A DNA stretch of 39,487 nucleotides from Granulicatella balaenopterae (GCF_900111135.1 NZ_FOGF01000019.1:1-39487), one strand, 5' to 3'; shown: positions 14,801-22,831, counted from the stretch's first letter. Notes: generated from the letters alone by a model not told the origin. Numbers and translations are program-made.

Positions 14801-16874
14801 GTCCTTCAATTTCTATTTGAACATTGGCAGTGGCGTCGATATAGATTGGGTACAAATCCATTGTTTTACGTACTAAATCCTCGTTTTGATAATACTCGCC
14901 CTGTCTTTTGATGGTGGCTAATTTATCGGAAGTGATGGCTTTATATCCTTTACCGTCATTTGATAACGTTGTCCAACCGTAAAATTGTGCTTCTCCTAGG
15001 TCGTCTAATGGTGGTTCTACTAAATTTGTTTTATAACGGTGCCATTGTTCTTTAATGATTTTACCCTCTACATCATGATAGCTGACTTTTCCTTCAACAG
15101 CCGCTACTACTAAATCATTATCTTTTACACCAATTGTTGCGGAATGTTCGGTTGCGACTGGTTTGGTAGAGGTTATCTCACGTAATAAATCAGTTGTTTC
15201 GACATGATGCTTTTGTACCATTGCTTTTTGGTGCCAGCCTTCAAATCGGTAGCTATTATTTAAGTGGATATCAACTTTTATTGTTTGGTCGGTCTTTGGA
15301 TGAAGTCCTTGAACAGCAAAGTCATAACATGAATCCGTTGCTACTTTTTTATGCGTTAACATGGTTGCATCGATCGATACACCGGCTGCATTTGGAAAGT
15401 CAAAAGTAGCCGCAACACTGTGTCCATGTACAGGTATCCCTAGTTCGTAATCCATAACCCATTTATTGTAGAAGTCTTTTTGGGAGATATTTCGTTTCTG
15501 GTTGCCAATAAAGTCAAAGTCCCTATCTTCCCAGAAATTCACATCCTTATATAAATCATCGCTTAAAACCTTACTCTCCTCGCAATCATATTGACTTCCC
15601 ACAGCATAGGGTTGGTACCCACTTTTTATATCACTTAGTCTAAAATAGGAATCCTCAATCACATTATTTCCCTTAACATATTCTACAATCCCACTTATAT
15701 GAACATTTGGTTGAATAATCGGTATCACTAAAACGGCATTATATTGCGTTGAATAGATATCCCCTGCAAAACTACAGCGTTCTATTCTTCCATTTTTTAG
15801 TTTGCCGGTAATACCTCCTCCAAAACCAACAATCCCTGCTCCGACAGAAACATAAGTAGCCGCATAAAAACTCACTTCAGCTGTGCAATAACAATCATAA
15901 AAATTCGCTCCCTTTGCTCCTCCTGCAATTCCTCCTGCAAAAAGTTGTTTTCCTCCTAAGGCTCCTATTGCTACATTGTGAACATTAGAGACATAAGACA
16001 TTCTTCTTCCATCTTCTGTTGTATATCTACCATCATCATTTTCATATATTATGGGGTTTCCTTCGTCTTTATAGGTGGTTCGTGCTCGGCAATAAATAAT
16101 ATCGGAGTTTTCTGCTAATCCAACCAGTCCACCCATATACATGGCATCACCACCAACCCCTGCAACTGCTTCAACAACGGTATTATGAACTCTTGTACCC
16201 GCAATTTCGCAATTATATAAGGTTGAATTAACTGAATAACCAACAATTGCCCCACCTGTAAATCCTCCATTGGTAATTAAGGAGACAATATTATTAGCTG
16301 TCTTAATATTTAAGTCGGAATCAATTACCGAAATATTTTCTATAATGGTATCATTGGCATAACCAACAATAATCCCCCCTTGATAAATACAACAAATCTG
16401 CGCATTCAAAACGGTCAAATTTTTAATCGTAGCACCTTCTGTCCAAGCAAACAAACCACTATTTGGACTTGGAAAGAAGAACTTCACATAGTTTAATCCA
16501 CTAATCGTATGACCTTGACCATCAAATGTCCCGCTAAATGCTTGTTTATTATTTCCAATCGTTAAATGGCTCATTTCATAGTCTTCACCATATTGTGGAA
16601 AATGCTCTTTTATGTATGTATTAATCTCTTCTAAAGTCAAATCTTCTAAAGAAATATCATTCACTAAGACAATAGTTTGTCCCTTAAAATCTTCTTTTTG
16701 ACTACGAATGACAAAATTAATATAGTCTTCTTTCGTTGTAATCGTTATATCTGCTGTTGAATTTTCTGCTTGCTTTACGCCCATAGAAAAAACAGGCGTA
16801 AATTGAGATAGTGTCATATTGACCACTAAAATGATGGCAATTATTTTTTGCATCATTTTTTTAGTTTCTGACAT
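11802..16874 (-). CDS. Giant secreted protein with GLUG beta-helix and InlB-type repeats
   Basis: About 1690 residues. A signal-peptide-like segment lies at residues 9-31. Residues 105-420 contain TFDGQGHTISGL and repeated GLUG-like turns (GGIIVGYA, GGAIVGYS, GGLVGLA, GGIAGGA, AGIVGFG), suggesting a right-handed beta helix. From about 480 to 1480 there are repeated modules with F-x-G-W (RFEGWHQK, RFKGWYKE, FLGWLSS) and YPIY/YPVY motifs, as in InlB B-repeats/Flg_new repeats. The C-terminus holds a Ser/Asp/Gln-rich linker and a beta domain (LPLGSYTISDNTKW) and ends without LPXTG or a membrane anchor. I start at ATG 16874 after GGCGGGTG; an upstream in-frame GTG at 16883 is less likely. It follows the TasA-like gene by 41 nt. 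Probably a cell-surface or matrix adhesin. Confidence 0.75.
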   Translation of the reverse strand: MSETKKMMQKIIAIILVVNMTLSQFTPVFSMGVKQAENSTADITITTKEDYINFVIRSQKEDFKGQTIVLVNDISLEDLTLEEINTYIKEHFPQYGEDYEMSHLTIGNNKQAFSGTFDGQGHTISGLNYVKFFFPSPNSGLFAWTEGATIKNLTVLNAQICCIYQGGIIVGYANDTIIENISVIDSDLNIKTANNIVSLITNGGFTGGAIVGYSVNSTLYNCEIAGTRVHNTVVEAVAGVGGDAMYMGGLVGLAENSDIIYCRARTTYKDEGNPIIYENDDGRYTTEDGRRMSYVSNVHNVAIGALGGKQLFAGGIAGGAKGANFYDCYCTAEVSFYAATYVSVGAGIVGFGGGITGKLKNGRIERCSFAGDIYSTQYNAVLVIPIIQPNVHISGIVEYVKGNNVIEDSYFRLSDIKSGYQPYAVGSQYDCEESKVLSDDLYKDVNFWEDRDFDFIGNQKRNISQKDFYNKWVMDYELGIPVHGHSVAATFDFPNAAGVSIDATMLTHKKVATDSCYDFAVQGLHPKTDQTIKVDIHLNNSYRFEGWHQKAMVQKHHVETTDLLREITSTKPVATEHSATIGVKDNDLVVAAVEGKVSYHDVEGKIIKEQWHRYKTNLVEPPLDDLGEAQFYGWTTLSNDGKGYKAITSDKLATIKRQGEYYQNEDLVRKTMDLYPIYIDATANVQIEIEGHDEDTPAIRTGLGKAQVKKAGDELYIDVDYDGGQIPAGYRFKGWYKEIDGGEICVSRQEKFKIADISQEVRYIARYQYQVSYWVKTYHQDGLDKESYKYKDIWHNYKDQLIKLEEPSYLDETIIHWGTKHQNHKTEDEACLDNLTESKITGPKDVYSHNYSENKGNKLSVYADSDFPDAGKITTSIDEGRTFTYTTFDRYQFKFWTLERENLGRAWTYEDNVMDVGKLNSTKIYKARAMVTTTIYFHQTDGGKQEILRRYQDPVLLEQEKTYDYTYPHYYKDRLVDEITYDTEREIQTSVTSPASPSNESMQREGYQFLGWLSSSEVATDSFIWNYLYNTEEKYCTQNIERITPYLVTAKDLVTATIDLYPVYAKYDITTTTNIEPVQLPESINKPKKPTYTLAPIEGKPNYRTITLTAEDNQTTVFKTNTKDNRTYRLVRVLCEVDGETTILELEKEENEYSYTGEVKAGKSYTFTSIYSPLFAIFNLDDDAKQQVIVRNYGEPLGIDIEPDYQHISNIEKSCFVGWTDEKRDSYKFASKADYDASQLADTLVTRDTVMQRNLVLDPIFVKGNITVQSNIDQIIQNDGKNPNDYRWIEPSQKGTLTVKAKEYPGYKFSGWVTKDKEVSKELTHHVTNVFSDQQYTAIYEKAWTIRYHDLAGNTIYTTSVVNESRSFVEKNGTQEYFIDKDAVLKIIEKLTGNQHFVEWVWKSGPNSITWLDFKDKKITQNMDIYPKIMEVTASHNEKFYTDNIQFGLTQDTEGNLLTGLFKEDYQQSAITLTVLEKTYQNTQVIQQLNTKMYAYDLTDTNDSETAQPEDKLSELNPEQPIDNQEDDVTIASDQQAKDQTIIEVSQGSVPTDKNGQATHHFYGRVDITVSAPDASDTYLVYLEQASEGEGSFNDCNIIPIHLTQDGEQKSGTTTVKLPLGSYTISDNTKWNWRNHTETSADEVRYPVTLSLQKRAKITIDKTDYTNKWFSGYHNWQLNKQKGSDCHDEA

Positions 16875-16915
16875 AAATATCACCCGCCTGTTTTTTAGTT
16901 AAATTTTATTTTTGA

Positions 16916-17686
16916 TTATTGTGCTTTAAAGAATTCTTTGGCATTTTGTTTTGCAGTGTCTACACTAATTTCTGAACGTTCGCCTTCTTCACCTTCATTA
17001 TTTGGTTTTGTTTTTTGGTGTAAGTATGATTGAACAGTGATGGTTGGTTTGAATGAATTTTCTTCATCGTCTTGTTGGTCTTTGACTCCTTTTTTCCAGA
17101 AGTCTTGTTCATTTGCTTTATCATCAACTACTACTTTGTTAAAGACTGCTTTTTCTGTCCAAACATTGTCACTCGCTTCTGATCCATCTAAGCCTTTTGT
17201 ATACATAAATAAACCACTTGTGTATGAACCATTAGATAAAGCAGTTCCTTCAACTACTTCCCAACCGTCATTTAATGTGAAGTAAACATGGTCATTATTA
17301 TTCATATTATCTGTAACATTTACAAAGACATAACAAGCTTCACTGCCTTTACCCACACCAACATATGGATCTTTTGGAATCGTTACGCCAGGTTCAAGCT
17401 TAGCATCTGGTTTCCAATGTGGTTCGAATAGGTTTCCATCCAAACGTGGGTCATTACCATCTGGATCGATTGGGTCTGTTGGATCTGTTGGGTCTTTCGG
17501 GTCAACTGGTCCACCGCCACCTGGATCGATTTCGCTAATTTTTCCAACTGTAAACTGGTTATCTAATTGACTTGAATGTGTTAACCATGACATGGTACCT
17601 GCCAATGTTAATAAGCATAATAATAATAGTAAAACTATTCCAATTCTTTTTTTACGATCTTGTTTTTGTTGTGTTTGTGTTTCCAT
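16916..17686 (-). CDS. SipW-dependent TasA-like exported protein
   Basis: A 256-residue protein with a basic N-terminus, a hydrophobic core (IGIVLLLLLCLLTLAGTMS) and WLTHSSQLDNQFTVGKI, closely matching the signal region of SipW-processed TasA/camelysin proteins. Next comes a Gly/Pro/Asp-rich linker with PKDPTDPTDPIDPDGNDP, then a beta domain with VGVGKGSEACYVFVNV and GWEVVEG. The open frame starts at 17707, but AAAGGAG is correctly placed for ATG 17686. It lies 20 nt after the signal peptidase gene, which almost certainly processes it. By analogy it could form fibres or a surface layer; that is inference. Confidence 0.8.
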   Translation of the reverse strand: METQTQQKQDRKKRIGIVLLLLLCLLTLAGTMSWLTHSSQLDNQFTVGKISEIDPGGGGPVDPKDPTDPTDPIDPDGNDPRLDGNLFEPHWKPDAKLEPGVTIPKDPYVGVGKGSEACYVFVNVTDNMNNNDHVYFTLNDGWEVVEGTALSNGSYTSGLFMYTKGLDGSEASDNVWTEKAVFNKVVVDDKANEQDFWKKGVKDQQDDEENSFKPTITVQSYLHQKTKPNNEGEEGERSEISVDTAKQNAKEFFKAQ

Positions 17687-17706
17687 TTCTATCGCTCCTT
17701 TTTTCA

Positions 17707-18129
17707 TTAAAATAATTGATGCATTTTTAAATATAACTGGCCGATTTTGGGAACGGAATAGGTGACTCGTCCTTTGATATCGCTAAATTTAACAGGTTGG
17801 CTATCATTGATTAATTGTCCCTCGTGATCAAGATTATTGATACCAACTGTATGAACCACTTGCTTCTCCTGATCAATGCTAACAATGCGATGAGTAGCTA
17901 CCGTATCCGAATCAAACATAAATGAAATATCATCACCAGCTCGTAAGTCTTTAGGGTTGATTTCTTTTATATAAACAACTGTGCCGACTTGATATTTTGG
18001 TGCCATACTACCGCTTGTTACGACTAAGGGGGTTAAGCCGAATAATCGTACCCCGCCAAATAAAAAAATTAACACCAAACAAGTCACACAAAATAATTTA
18101 CTTAAAATTGTCATTATTGTCTTTGTCAT
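17707..18129 (-). CDS. sipW: SipW-like (ER-type) signal peptidase I
   Basis: A 140-residue membrane protease of the Ser-His signal peptidase class. It has an N-terminal membrane segment, the catalytic box TSGSMAP with Ser 41, and THRIV with His 80 in place of the Lys found in ordinary bacterial enzymes. The third conserved box, usually GDNN, reads GINN here, with an Asp at 101. There is no clear second membrane span at the C-terminus, so it is shorter than B. subtilis SipW. Start chosen at ATG 18129 after AGGGGTG. It is the first gene of the cluster; its stop overlaps an ATG of the next frame. Likely substrates are the two TasA-like neighbours. Confidence 0.88.
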   Translation of the reverse strand: MTKTIMTILSKLFCVTCLVLIFLFGGVRLFGLTPLVVTSGSMAPKYQVGTVVYIKEINPKDLRAGDDISFMFDSDTVATHRIVSIDQEKQVVHTVGINNLDHEGQLINDSQPVKFSDIKGRVTYSVPKIGQLYLKMHQLF

Positions 18130-18295
18130 ATAGTCACCCCTTTTTACTCTTATAAATTGCACCATCATCCATAACGACTATAATATAGATGAAAAATGTC
18201 TTTCTCTCCTAATTTTTGAACGAAATTTAAAGGATTTCTTCCGGTAATCACTCCAACAAAACCCACCTCTTTCTATTTTCTGTCTCTACACTTCC

Positions 18296-18363
18296 ACTTT
18301 ACTCCCTTTTTATGATAAAATAAAATAACAATCTATTATGTTTCTATAAAATATTTTTATCGA
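18296..18363. promoter_or_regulatory. LysR upstream segment, copy B of a 68-bp repeat
   Basis: Aligns without gaps to 10725-10792 upstream of yeiH (53 of 68 identical by hand). It ends 13 bp before the LysR start codon, so it should contain that gene's promoter and autoregulatory site. Confidence 0.6.
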
Positions 18364-18376
18364 AAGGAGGAATTGG

Positions 18377-19261
18377 ATGTTAGATATCAAATTAAAGACT
18401 TTTTTAGAGGTTGCCAATACGATGAACTTTACTAAGGCGAGTAAGAACTTACATATTACGCAGCCAGCCGTATCTAATCATATCCACCTATTAGAAAAGG
18501 ATTATCAATGTAAATTATTCGATTATCATCATAAAAAGCTTTCATTAACTAAGGAAGGTCAATTTTTGCAAAAACGTGTGCGGACTTTAGTCAATGATGA
18601 ATTGATTTTAAAGGAACAATTACGAATGGGCTTACCGACAACCGAGCATTTAAAGATTGGTCTAACGAAGACGATTGGTGGCTTTATTGCGATGAAGCCT
18701 TTATCACACTATTTAAAAGAACATCATTATGAGAATGCGACGATTTCAATTAAAAATACAGCCACCCTATTAAACGAATTACGTGAAGGTACGATTCATT
18801 TGGCCTTAATTGAGGGGCATTTTGATAATCAGGAGTTTGATTCATTGGTGTATTCAATGGAGAAATTCGTCTGTGTGGCTCATAAGGATCATCAGTTTTC
18901 TAAGCCGGTTAAAAAGTTGGAAGATTTATTGGATGAGACGATTATTTTGCGTGAGGATGGTAGTGGTACAAGGGCTTTATTAGTCAATGAACTGTTTAAA
19001 AATAATTTGCAGTTAGAAGACTTTAAGAAGCGAATTGTGATTAATGCCATGCATCCCTTGATTCAATTAGTTGAGGATGATTTGGGGATTTCTTTTATGT
19101 ATCAATCAGCGATTAAGGAGGAATTGCGTAGAGGTGATTTACAGGTGATTCCTTTAGAAAATTTTGAGATGAGTCATAACTTTACTTTTGTTTGGTTAGC
19201 GTCATCTATTTTTAGTGAGCATTATCAAGAGATTGCACAAGATATTACCAATGATTGTTAA
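18377..19261 (+). CDS. CysL/YeiE-like LysR-family regulator
   Basis: A 294-residue LysR protein. The helix-turn-helix is at residues 1-60 (NFTKASKNLHITQPAVSNHI, LLEKDYQCKLFDYHHKKLSLT). The effector domain contains LREDGSGTRAL, a pattern typical of the CysL/CbbR/YeiE branch. AAAGGAGGAATTGG precedes ATG 18377. Homologues sit next to yeiH-like genes and control them. Here yeiH is 7.7 kb away, divergent, and has the same 68-bp upstream element, which suggests the regulator still acts on it. It may also act on the SipW cluster, whose first gene is 248 bp away on the other strand. A terminator follows. Confidence 0.88.
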   Translation: MLDIKLKTFLEVANTMNFTKASKNLHITQPAVSNHIHLLEKDYQCKLFDYHHKKLSLTKEGQFLQKRVRTLVNDELILKEQLRMGLPTTEHLKIGLTKTIGGFIAMKPLSHYLKEHHYENATISIKNTATLLNELREGTIHLALIEGHFDNQEFDSLVYSMEKFVCVAHKDHQFSKPVKKLEDLLDETIILREDGSGTRALLVNELFKNNLQLEDFKKRIVINAMHPLIQLVEDDLGISFMYQSAIKEELRRGDLQVIPLENFEMSHNFTFVWLASSIFSEHYQEIAQDITNDC

Positions 19262-19285
19262 TGATTGCTACTATTATAGCTAGAA

Positions 19286-19328
19286 AAAAGCTTATAGTAA
19301 CTGCGCAAGGTAGCTACTATAAGCTTTT
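19286..19328. terminator. Bidirectional terminator after the LysR gene
   Basis: AAAAGCTTATAGTA (19286-19299) pairs perfectly with TACTATAAGCTTTT (19315-19328). It separates the plus-strand LysR gene from the convergent transketolase gene. Confidence 0.85.
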
Positions 19329-19339
19329 ATTTTGTGTAT

Positions 19340-20260
19340 TTATTTGACGAATTGTTCTTTCACTTTAACAGCGATTTTGGCTGCTGAAATACCGTAGAAG
19401 TCTTTCAAGTAAGCTAGGCGTCCTACTTGTCCGAAGTGTTCGTCTACTCCGACACGGATGACTTTGGTTGGATGTACTTCTGATAAGTATTCGCAGACTG
19501 CACTTCCTAAGCCACCGATAATATTGTGGTTTTCGCATGTTACGACTAGACCTGTTTTTTGGGCTGTTTCTAGTACCATTTTTTTATCGATTGGTTTAAT
19601 TTGGTAGCAGTCGATTACTTCCGCTTCGATACCTTCTTCAGCTAATAGTTTGGCTGCTTCTAGGGCTTCTCCCACGCAGATACCCGTTGCTACTAATGAG
19701 ACGTCTTTCCCTTCACGGATTAATTTTGCGCCAGTTGTGAATTCGTCTTCTGGTGTATAAATATCCGGTGTGTCTTTACGCATTGTGCGGATATAGTGTA
19801 CGCCACCTTCTTCGTAAGCTTTGGTTAATACAGCTTTAAATTCAGCTGGGTCGCTGACATCATAGACTTTTGCATCTGGTACCAAACGCATTAATCCTGC
19901 ATCTTCAAAGGTCATATGTGTACCACCATTATGTTCGGCAGTTACTCCACTATCACTTCCGACAATGACAACATTTTGTTTTGCATAAGCTAATGAGACA
20001 AAGACTTGGTCAAAGGCACGACGAGTTGCGAATTGGCCAAATGTATGTACAAAGCAAGTTCCGCCTGATACTGAGATACCGGCTGCCACACCCATCATTT
20101 GTGCTTCCATAATCCCAACATTCACATAGCGTTCGTGTAAGATATCTTTTAAGCCGGCAGTTGACATTGAACTACTTAAGTCAGCTTCTAATACAAATAC
20201 ATTTTCATCTTTTAAGGCGATTTCTTTGATTGTTTCTGCATATACTTTACGCATTTCCAT
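19340..20260 (-). CDS. Transketolase, C-terminal subunit
   Basis: A 306-residue protein with the pyrimidine-binding and C-terminal domains of transketolase: FVLEADLSSSM, NVGIMEAQMMGVAAGISVSG (with the Glu that activates thiamine diphosphate), HTFGQFATRRAFDQV and SGVTAEHNGGTHM. Together with the N-terminal subunit encoded just upstream it forms a split transketolase acting on pentose phosphates. The start ATG 20260 lies 9 nt after GGAGG and overlaps the upstream gene by 14 bp. It is the last gene of an ascorbate-type PTS operon, where it probably processes xylulose 5-phosphate derived from the imported sugar acid. The exact substrate is inferred. Confidence 0.92.
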   Translation of the reverse strand: MEMRKVYAETIKEIALKDENVFVLEADLSSSMSTAGLKDILHERYVNVGIMEAQMMGVAAGISVSGGTCFVHTFGQFATRRAFDQVFVSLAYAKQNVVIVGSDSGVTAEHNGGTHMTFEDAGLMRLVPDAKVYDVSDPAEFKAVLTKAYEEGGVHYIRTMRKDTPDIYTPEDEFTTGAKLIREGKDVSLVATGICVGEALEAAKLLAEEGIEAEVIDCYQIKPIDKKMVLETAQKTGLVVTCENHNIIGGLGSAVCEYLSEVHPTKVIRVGVDEHFGQVGRLAYLKDFYGISAAKIAVKVKEQFVK

Positions 20261-21071
20261 TTTCTAGTTCCTCCTCCAACTCACGAACTACTTGACGTAC
20301 AGCTGCTTCATCTTCTGCTGATGGTCTAACGTGGTGATTTGCTTTCATTTGCTCGATATGTGGTACTCCTTGTCCTTTTACAGTATCTAGAATAATAACA
20401 CTTGGACGGTTTTGTGCGAGACATTCTTCAATTCCTTTATCGATGGCATTCACATCACGTCCATCTACTCGAATCGAATATAATCCAAATGCGGTCATTT
20501 TTTCTACATAATCAAATGTCTTACATACTTCTTCGGTTGTACCGTCTAATTGTTTTTTGTTATCGTCAACGAAGACAATCATATTGCTTAAATCATTATG
20601 TGCCATAAATTGGAATGATTCCCAACATTGACCTTCATTTAACTCGCCATCTCCTACGATACAGAAGACGCGATTAGGTAATTTTTTAGCTTTATGATAA
20701 TAAGCAATACCTGTTGCTGCTGAAATTCCTTGTCCTAATGATCCTGTTGTCATATCTACACCAGGAGTTAAGTTGCAGTCGGTATGTGATGGTAAGTGAG
20801 TGCCATTTTGGTTCAATGTATTTAGCATTTCCATTGGGAAGAAGCCTTTTAATGCAAGCGTCGCATATACGGCTGGGCCGCCATGTCCTTTTGATAAGAC
20901 AAAGAAATCTCTGTCTCTTGCTTTTGGATTTTCTGGGTCAATATTCATATGTTTTCCATATAATACTGCTAATGTTTCAACGATTGATAGACTACCGCCA
21001 TAGTGTCCGAATCCTAAGTTTAGTAACTCTTTTAATGTTTCTAAACGGATTTGTTTTGCAAATTTCTCCAT
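20247..21071 (-). CDS. Transketolase, N-terminal (thiamine diphosphate-binding) subunit
   Basis: A 274-residue subunit with the metal/thiamine diphosphate motif GDGELNEG at 140-147 and the downstream VDDNKKQ, plus LSKGHGGPAVYA and GSLGQGISAATGIA. GAGGGTG precedes ATG 21071. Its last codons overlap the C-terminal subunit gene, as usual for tightly coupled partners. The 92-bp gap upstream to ulaA holds an 18-bp palindrome that may tune expression. Split transketolases are common in Firmicute ascorbate or pentitol PTS operons. Confidence 0.92.
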   Translation of the reverse strand: MEKFAKQIRLETLKELLNLGFGHYGGSLSIVETLAVLYGKHMNIDPENPKARDRDFFVLSKGHGGPAVYATLALKGFFPMEMLNTLNQNGTHLPSHTDCNLTPGVDMTTGSLGQGISAATGIAYYHKAKKLPNRVFCIVGDGELNEGQCWESFQFMAHNDLSNMIVFVDDNKKQLDGTTEEVCKTFDYVEKMTAFGLYSIRVDGRDVNAIDKGIEECLAQNRPSVIILDTVKGQGVPHIEQMKANHHVRPSAEDEAAVRQVVRELEEELENGNA

Positions 21072-21120
21072 TATATTACACCCTCATTCTTTTTTTGTTT
21101 TAAAAAAGATTTCAACTGGC

Positions 21121-21138
21121 TGGGGTAAGGTTACCCCA
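21121..21138 (-). promoter_or_regulatory. Perfect 18-bp palindrome between ulaA and transketolase
   Basis: TGGGGTAAGGTTACCCCA is nearly palindromic, with 8-bp perfect arms and a GG centre. On the minus strand it is followed, after AGCCAGTTGAAATC, by TTTTTT. It could be an intercistronic attenuator, an mRNA-processing hairpin or an operator. Confidence 0.5.
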
Positions 21139-21163
21139 ACCAATCAAAATCATATTATTTATG

Positions 21164-22525
21164 TTATGCTTCTTGTTTTTTGCCAACGAATGTAGCTACT
21201 AACATTGCTGCTAATACTGCTAAGATACCAACGATTACTGCTGTTGAACCACCCATGTTAGCTAATTTACCTAAGAAGATACCTGTTACTCCGAAGTCAG
21301 CATCTGAGAATGTTGATCCAGCGAAACCTAAATCTCCTAAAACTGGCATTAATAAGATTGGTAAGAAACTTAATACAACACCATTAACGAAAGCTCCTAA
21401 TACTGCACCTTTCACACCACCTGTTGCATTACCAAATACCCCTGCAGTTGCCCCACAGAAGAAGTGAGGTACAACACCTGGTAAGATGATTGGAGTTCCT
21501 AACCAAGGCATTAAAGCCATACTTACTAATCCACCCACGAAACTTGCAAAGAATCCAATGATTACAGCATTTGGTGCGAATGGATAAACGATTGGACAGT
21601 CTAATGCTGGTTTTGCGTTTGGAACTAATTTTTGTGAGATACCTTTGAAAGCTGGTACGATTTCTGCTAATACTAAACGTACACCAGCTAAGATTACAAA
21701 TACACCGGCAGCGAATTCCCCTGCTTTAACTAATGCAAATACTAAGAAGTGAGTACCACCACTTAATTCTGTTTCAATATATGATTGACCTGCTGCAAAT
21801 GCAACGATTAAGTATAATACTGTCATTGTAATAGTGATACTTACTGTGCTATCACGCAAGAAACCTAACCCTTTAGGGAAGTTGATTTCTTCTGTTGAGA
21901 CTGGTTTTTCACCTTTACCACGAACAGCTTTACCTACATATCCACTGATTGCATATCCTAAACTTGAGAAGTGTCCTAAAGCTACATTGTCATTACCTGT
22001 GATATCTTTCATAAATGGTTGAACTAACGCTGGGAATAAAGTCATTACAATGCCTAATGCTAATCCACCAAAGATAATTAATCCACCTTCACCAAGACCT
22101 GCAACTGTTAAGATTACAGCAATCATACAAGCCATATATAATGTATGGTGACCTGTTAAGAAGATGTATTTAAATTTTGTAAAACGAGCGATTAAAATAT
22201 TGAAAATCATACCTAATAACATAATAAATGCTGTTTGAGAACCATATTTTGTTAATGCTAACGCTACAATTGCTTCATTATTTGGTACAACACCATCAAC
22301 ATTAAAACCATATTGGAACATTTGAGAGAATGGTTCTAAGGCTGAAATTAATACGCCAGCACCTGCACCGATTACTAAGAAACCAATAAATGTTTTAACC
22401 ATACCTTTAACTGTGTCTGGTCCTGATTTTTTCTGTAATAATAAACCAATTAGTGATACTAATCCAATTAAAATGGCTGGTGTACTAAAGAAATCTTGTA
22501 AAAATTTTGTGAATGAACTCATCAT
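21164..22525 (-). CDS. ulaA: PTS ascorbate-type permease EIIC (UlaA)
   Basis: A 453-residue polytopic membrane protein of the UlaA/SgaT superfamily, which imports L-ascorbate or a related compound with phosphorylation. Recognisable stretches are FFSTPAILIGLVSLIGLLLQ, KTFIGFLVIGAGAGVLI, FLTGHHTLYMACM and FKGISQKLVPNAKPALDCP. GGAGGGG precedes two adjacent ATG codons at 22525 and 22522, and either may be used. The gene is 24 nt downstream of ulaB and upstream of the split transketolase. Substrate identity is from family membership only. Confidence 0.92.
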   Translation of the reverse strand: MMSSFTKFLQDFFSTPAILIGLVSLIGLLLQKKSGPDTVKGMVKTFIGFLVIGAGAGVLISALEPFSQMFQYGFNVDGVVPNNEAIVALALTKYGSQTAFIMLLGMIFNILIARFTKFKYIFLTGHHTLYMACMIAVILTVAGLGEGGLIIFGGLALGIVMTLFPALVQPFMKDITGNDNVALGHFSSLGYAISGYVGKAVRGKGEKPVSTEEINFPKGLGFLRDSTVSITITMTVLYLIVAFAAGQSYIETELSGGTHFLVFALVKAGEFAAGVFVILAGVRLVLAEIVPAFKGISQKLVPNAKPALDCPIVYPFAPNAVIIGFFASFVGGLVSMALMPWLGTPIILPGVVPHFFCGATAGVFGNATGGVKGAVLGAFVNGVVLSFLPILLMPVLGDLGFAGSTFSDADFGVTGIFLGKLANMGGSTAVIVGILAVLAAMLVATFVGKKQEA

Positions 22526-22549
22526 TAACCCCTCCTGTTTTATTTAATT

Positions 22550-22831
22550 TTATAATTTACCATAGTCTTTCATTGTTTGTGTCACTTTTTCACGTAATTC
22601 ATCCATATCGATAATACTATCCAATACGACAATGTTTTCTAAGTGTTGGCCACCTTCAGCGATATCTTTTGCTAAGAAGAATACATCTGCTGAGCCTGGA
22701 GTTGCTGAACTTAAATCAGAGTGTTCTACTTCAACATCAGAAATTCCTAATTCACCTAGAATTTGTTCGATGTTCATTTCCACCATAAAACTTGTTCCTA
22801 ATCCTGATCCACATACTGCCATAATTTTCAT
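22550..22831 (-). CDS. ulaB: PTS ascorbate-type EIIB (UlaB)
   Basis: A 93-residue phosphotransfer protein. The P-loop MAVCGSGLGTSFM carries the phosphorylated Cys 7. It accepts phosphate from an EIIA domain and passes it to the substrate entering through UlaA. GGAGGAATTATT precedes ATG 22831. No separate EIIA (ulaC) gene is present, but the regulator encoded 62 nt upstream ends in an EIIA domain that may serve this role. Confidence 0.92.
   Translation of the reverse strand: MKIMAVCGSGLGTSFMVEMNIEQILGELGISDVEVEHSDLSSATPGSADVFFLAKDIAEGGQHLENIVVLDSIIDMDELREKVTQTMKDYGKL

Noticed and set aside
11802-18129. VATDS/TSPASPSN-type segments in the giant protein as evidence of transfer from clostridia
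   Set aside because: They recall linkers of clostridial surface proteins, but they are too short and low in complexity to support a claim of origin.
20714-21103. 129-codon plus-strand frame
   Set aside because: It is wholly antisense to the well-supported transketolase N-terminal subunit and lacks a ribosome binding site.
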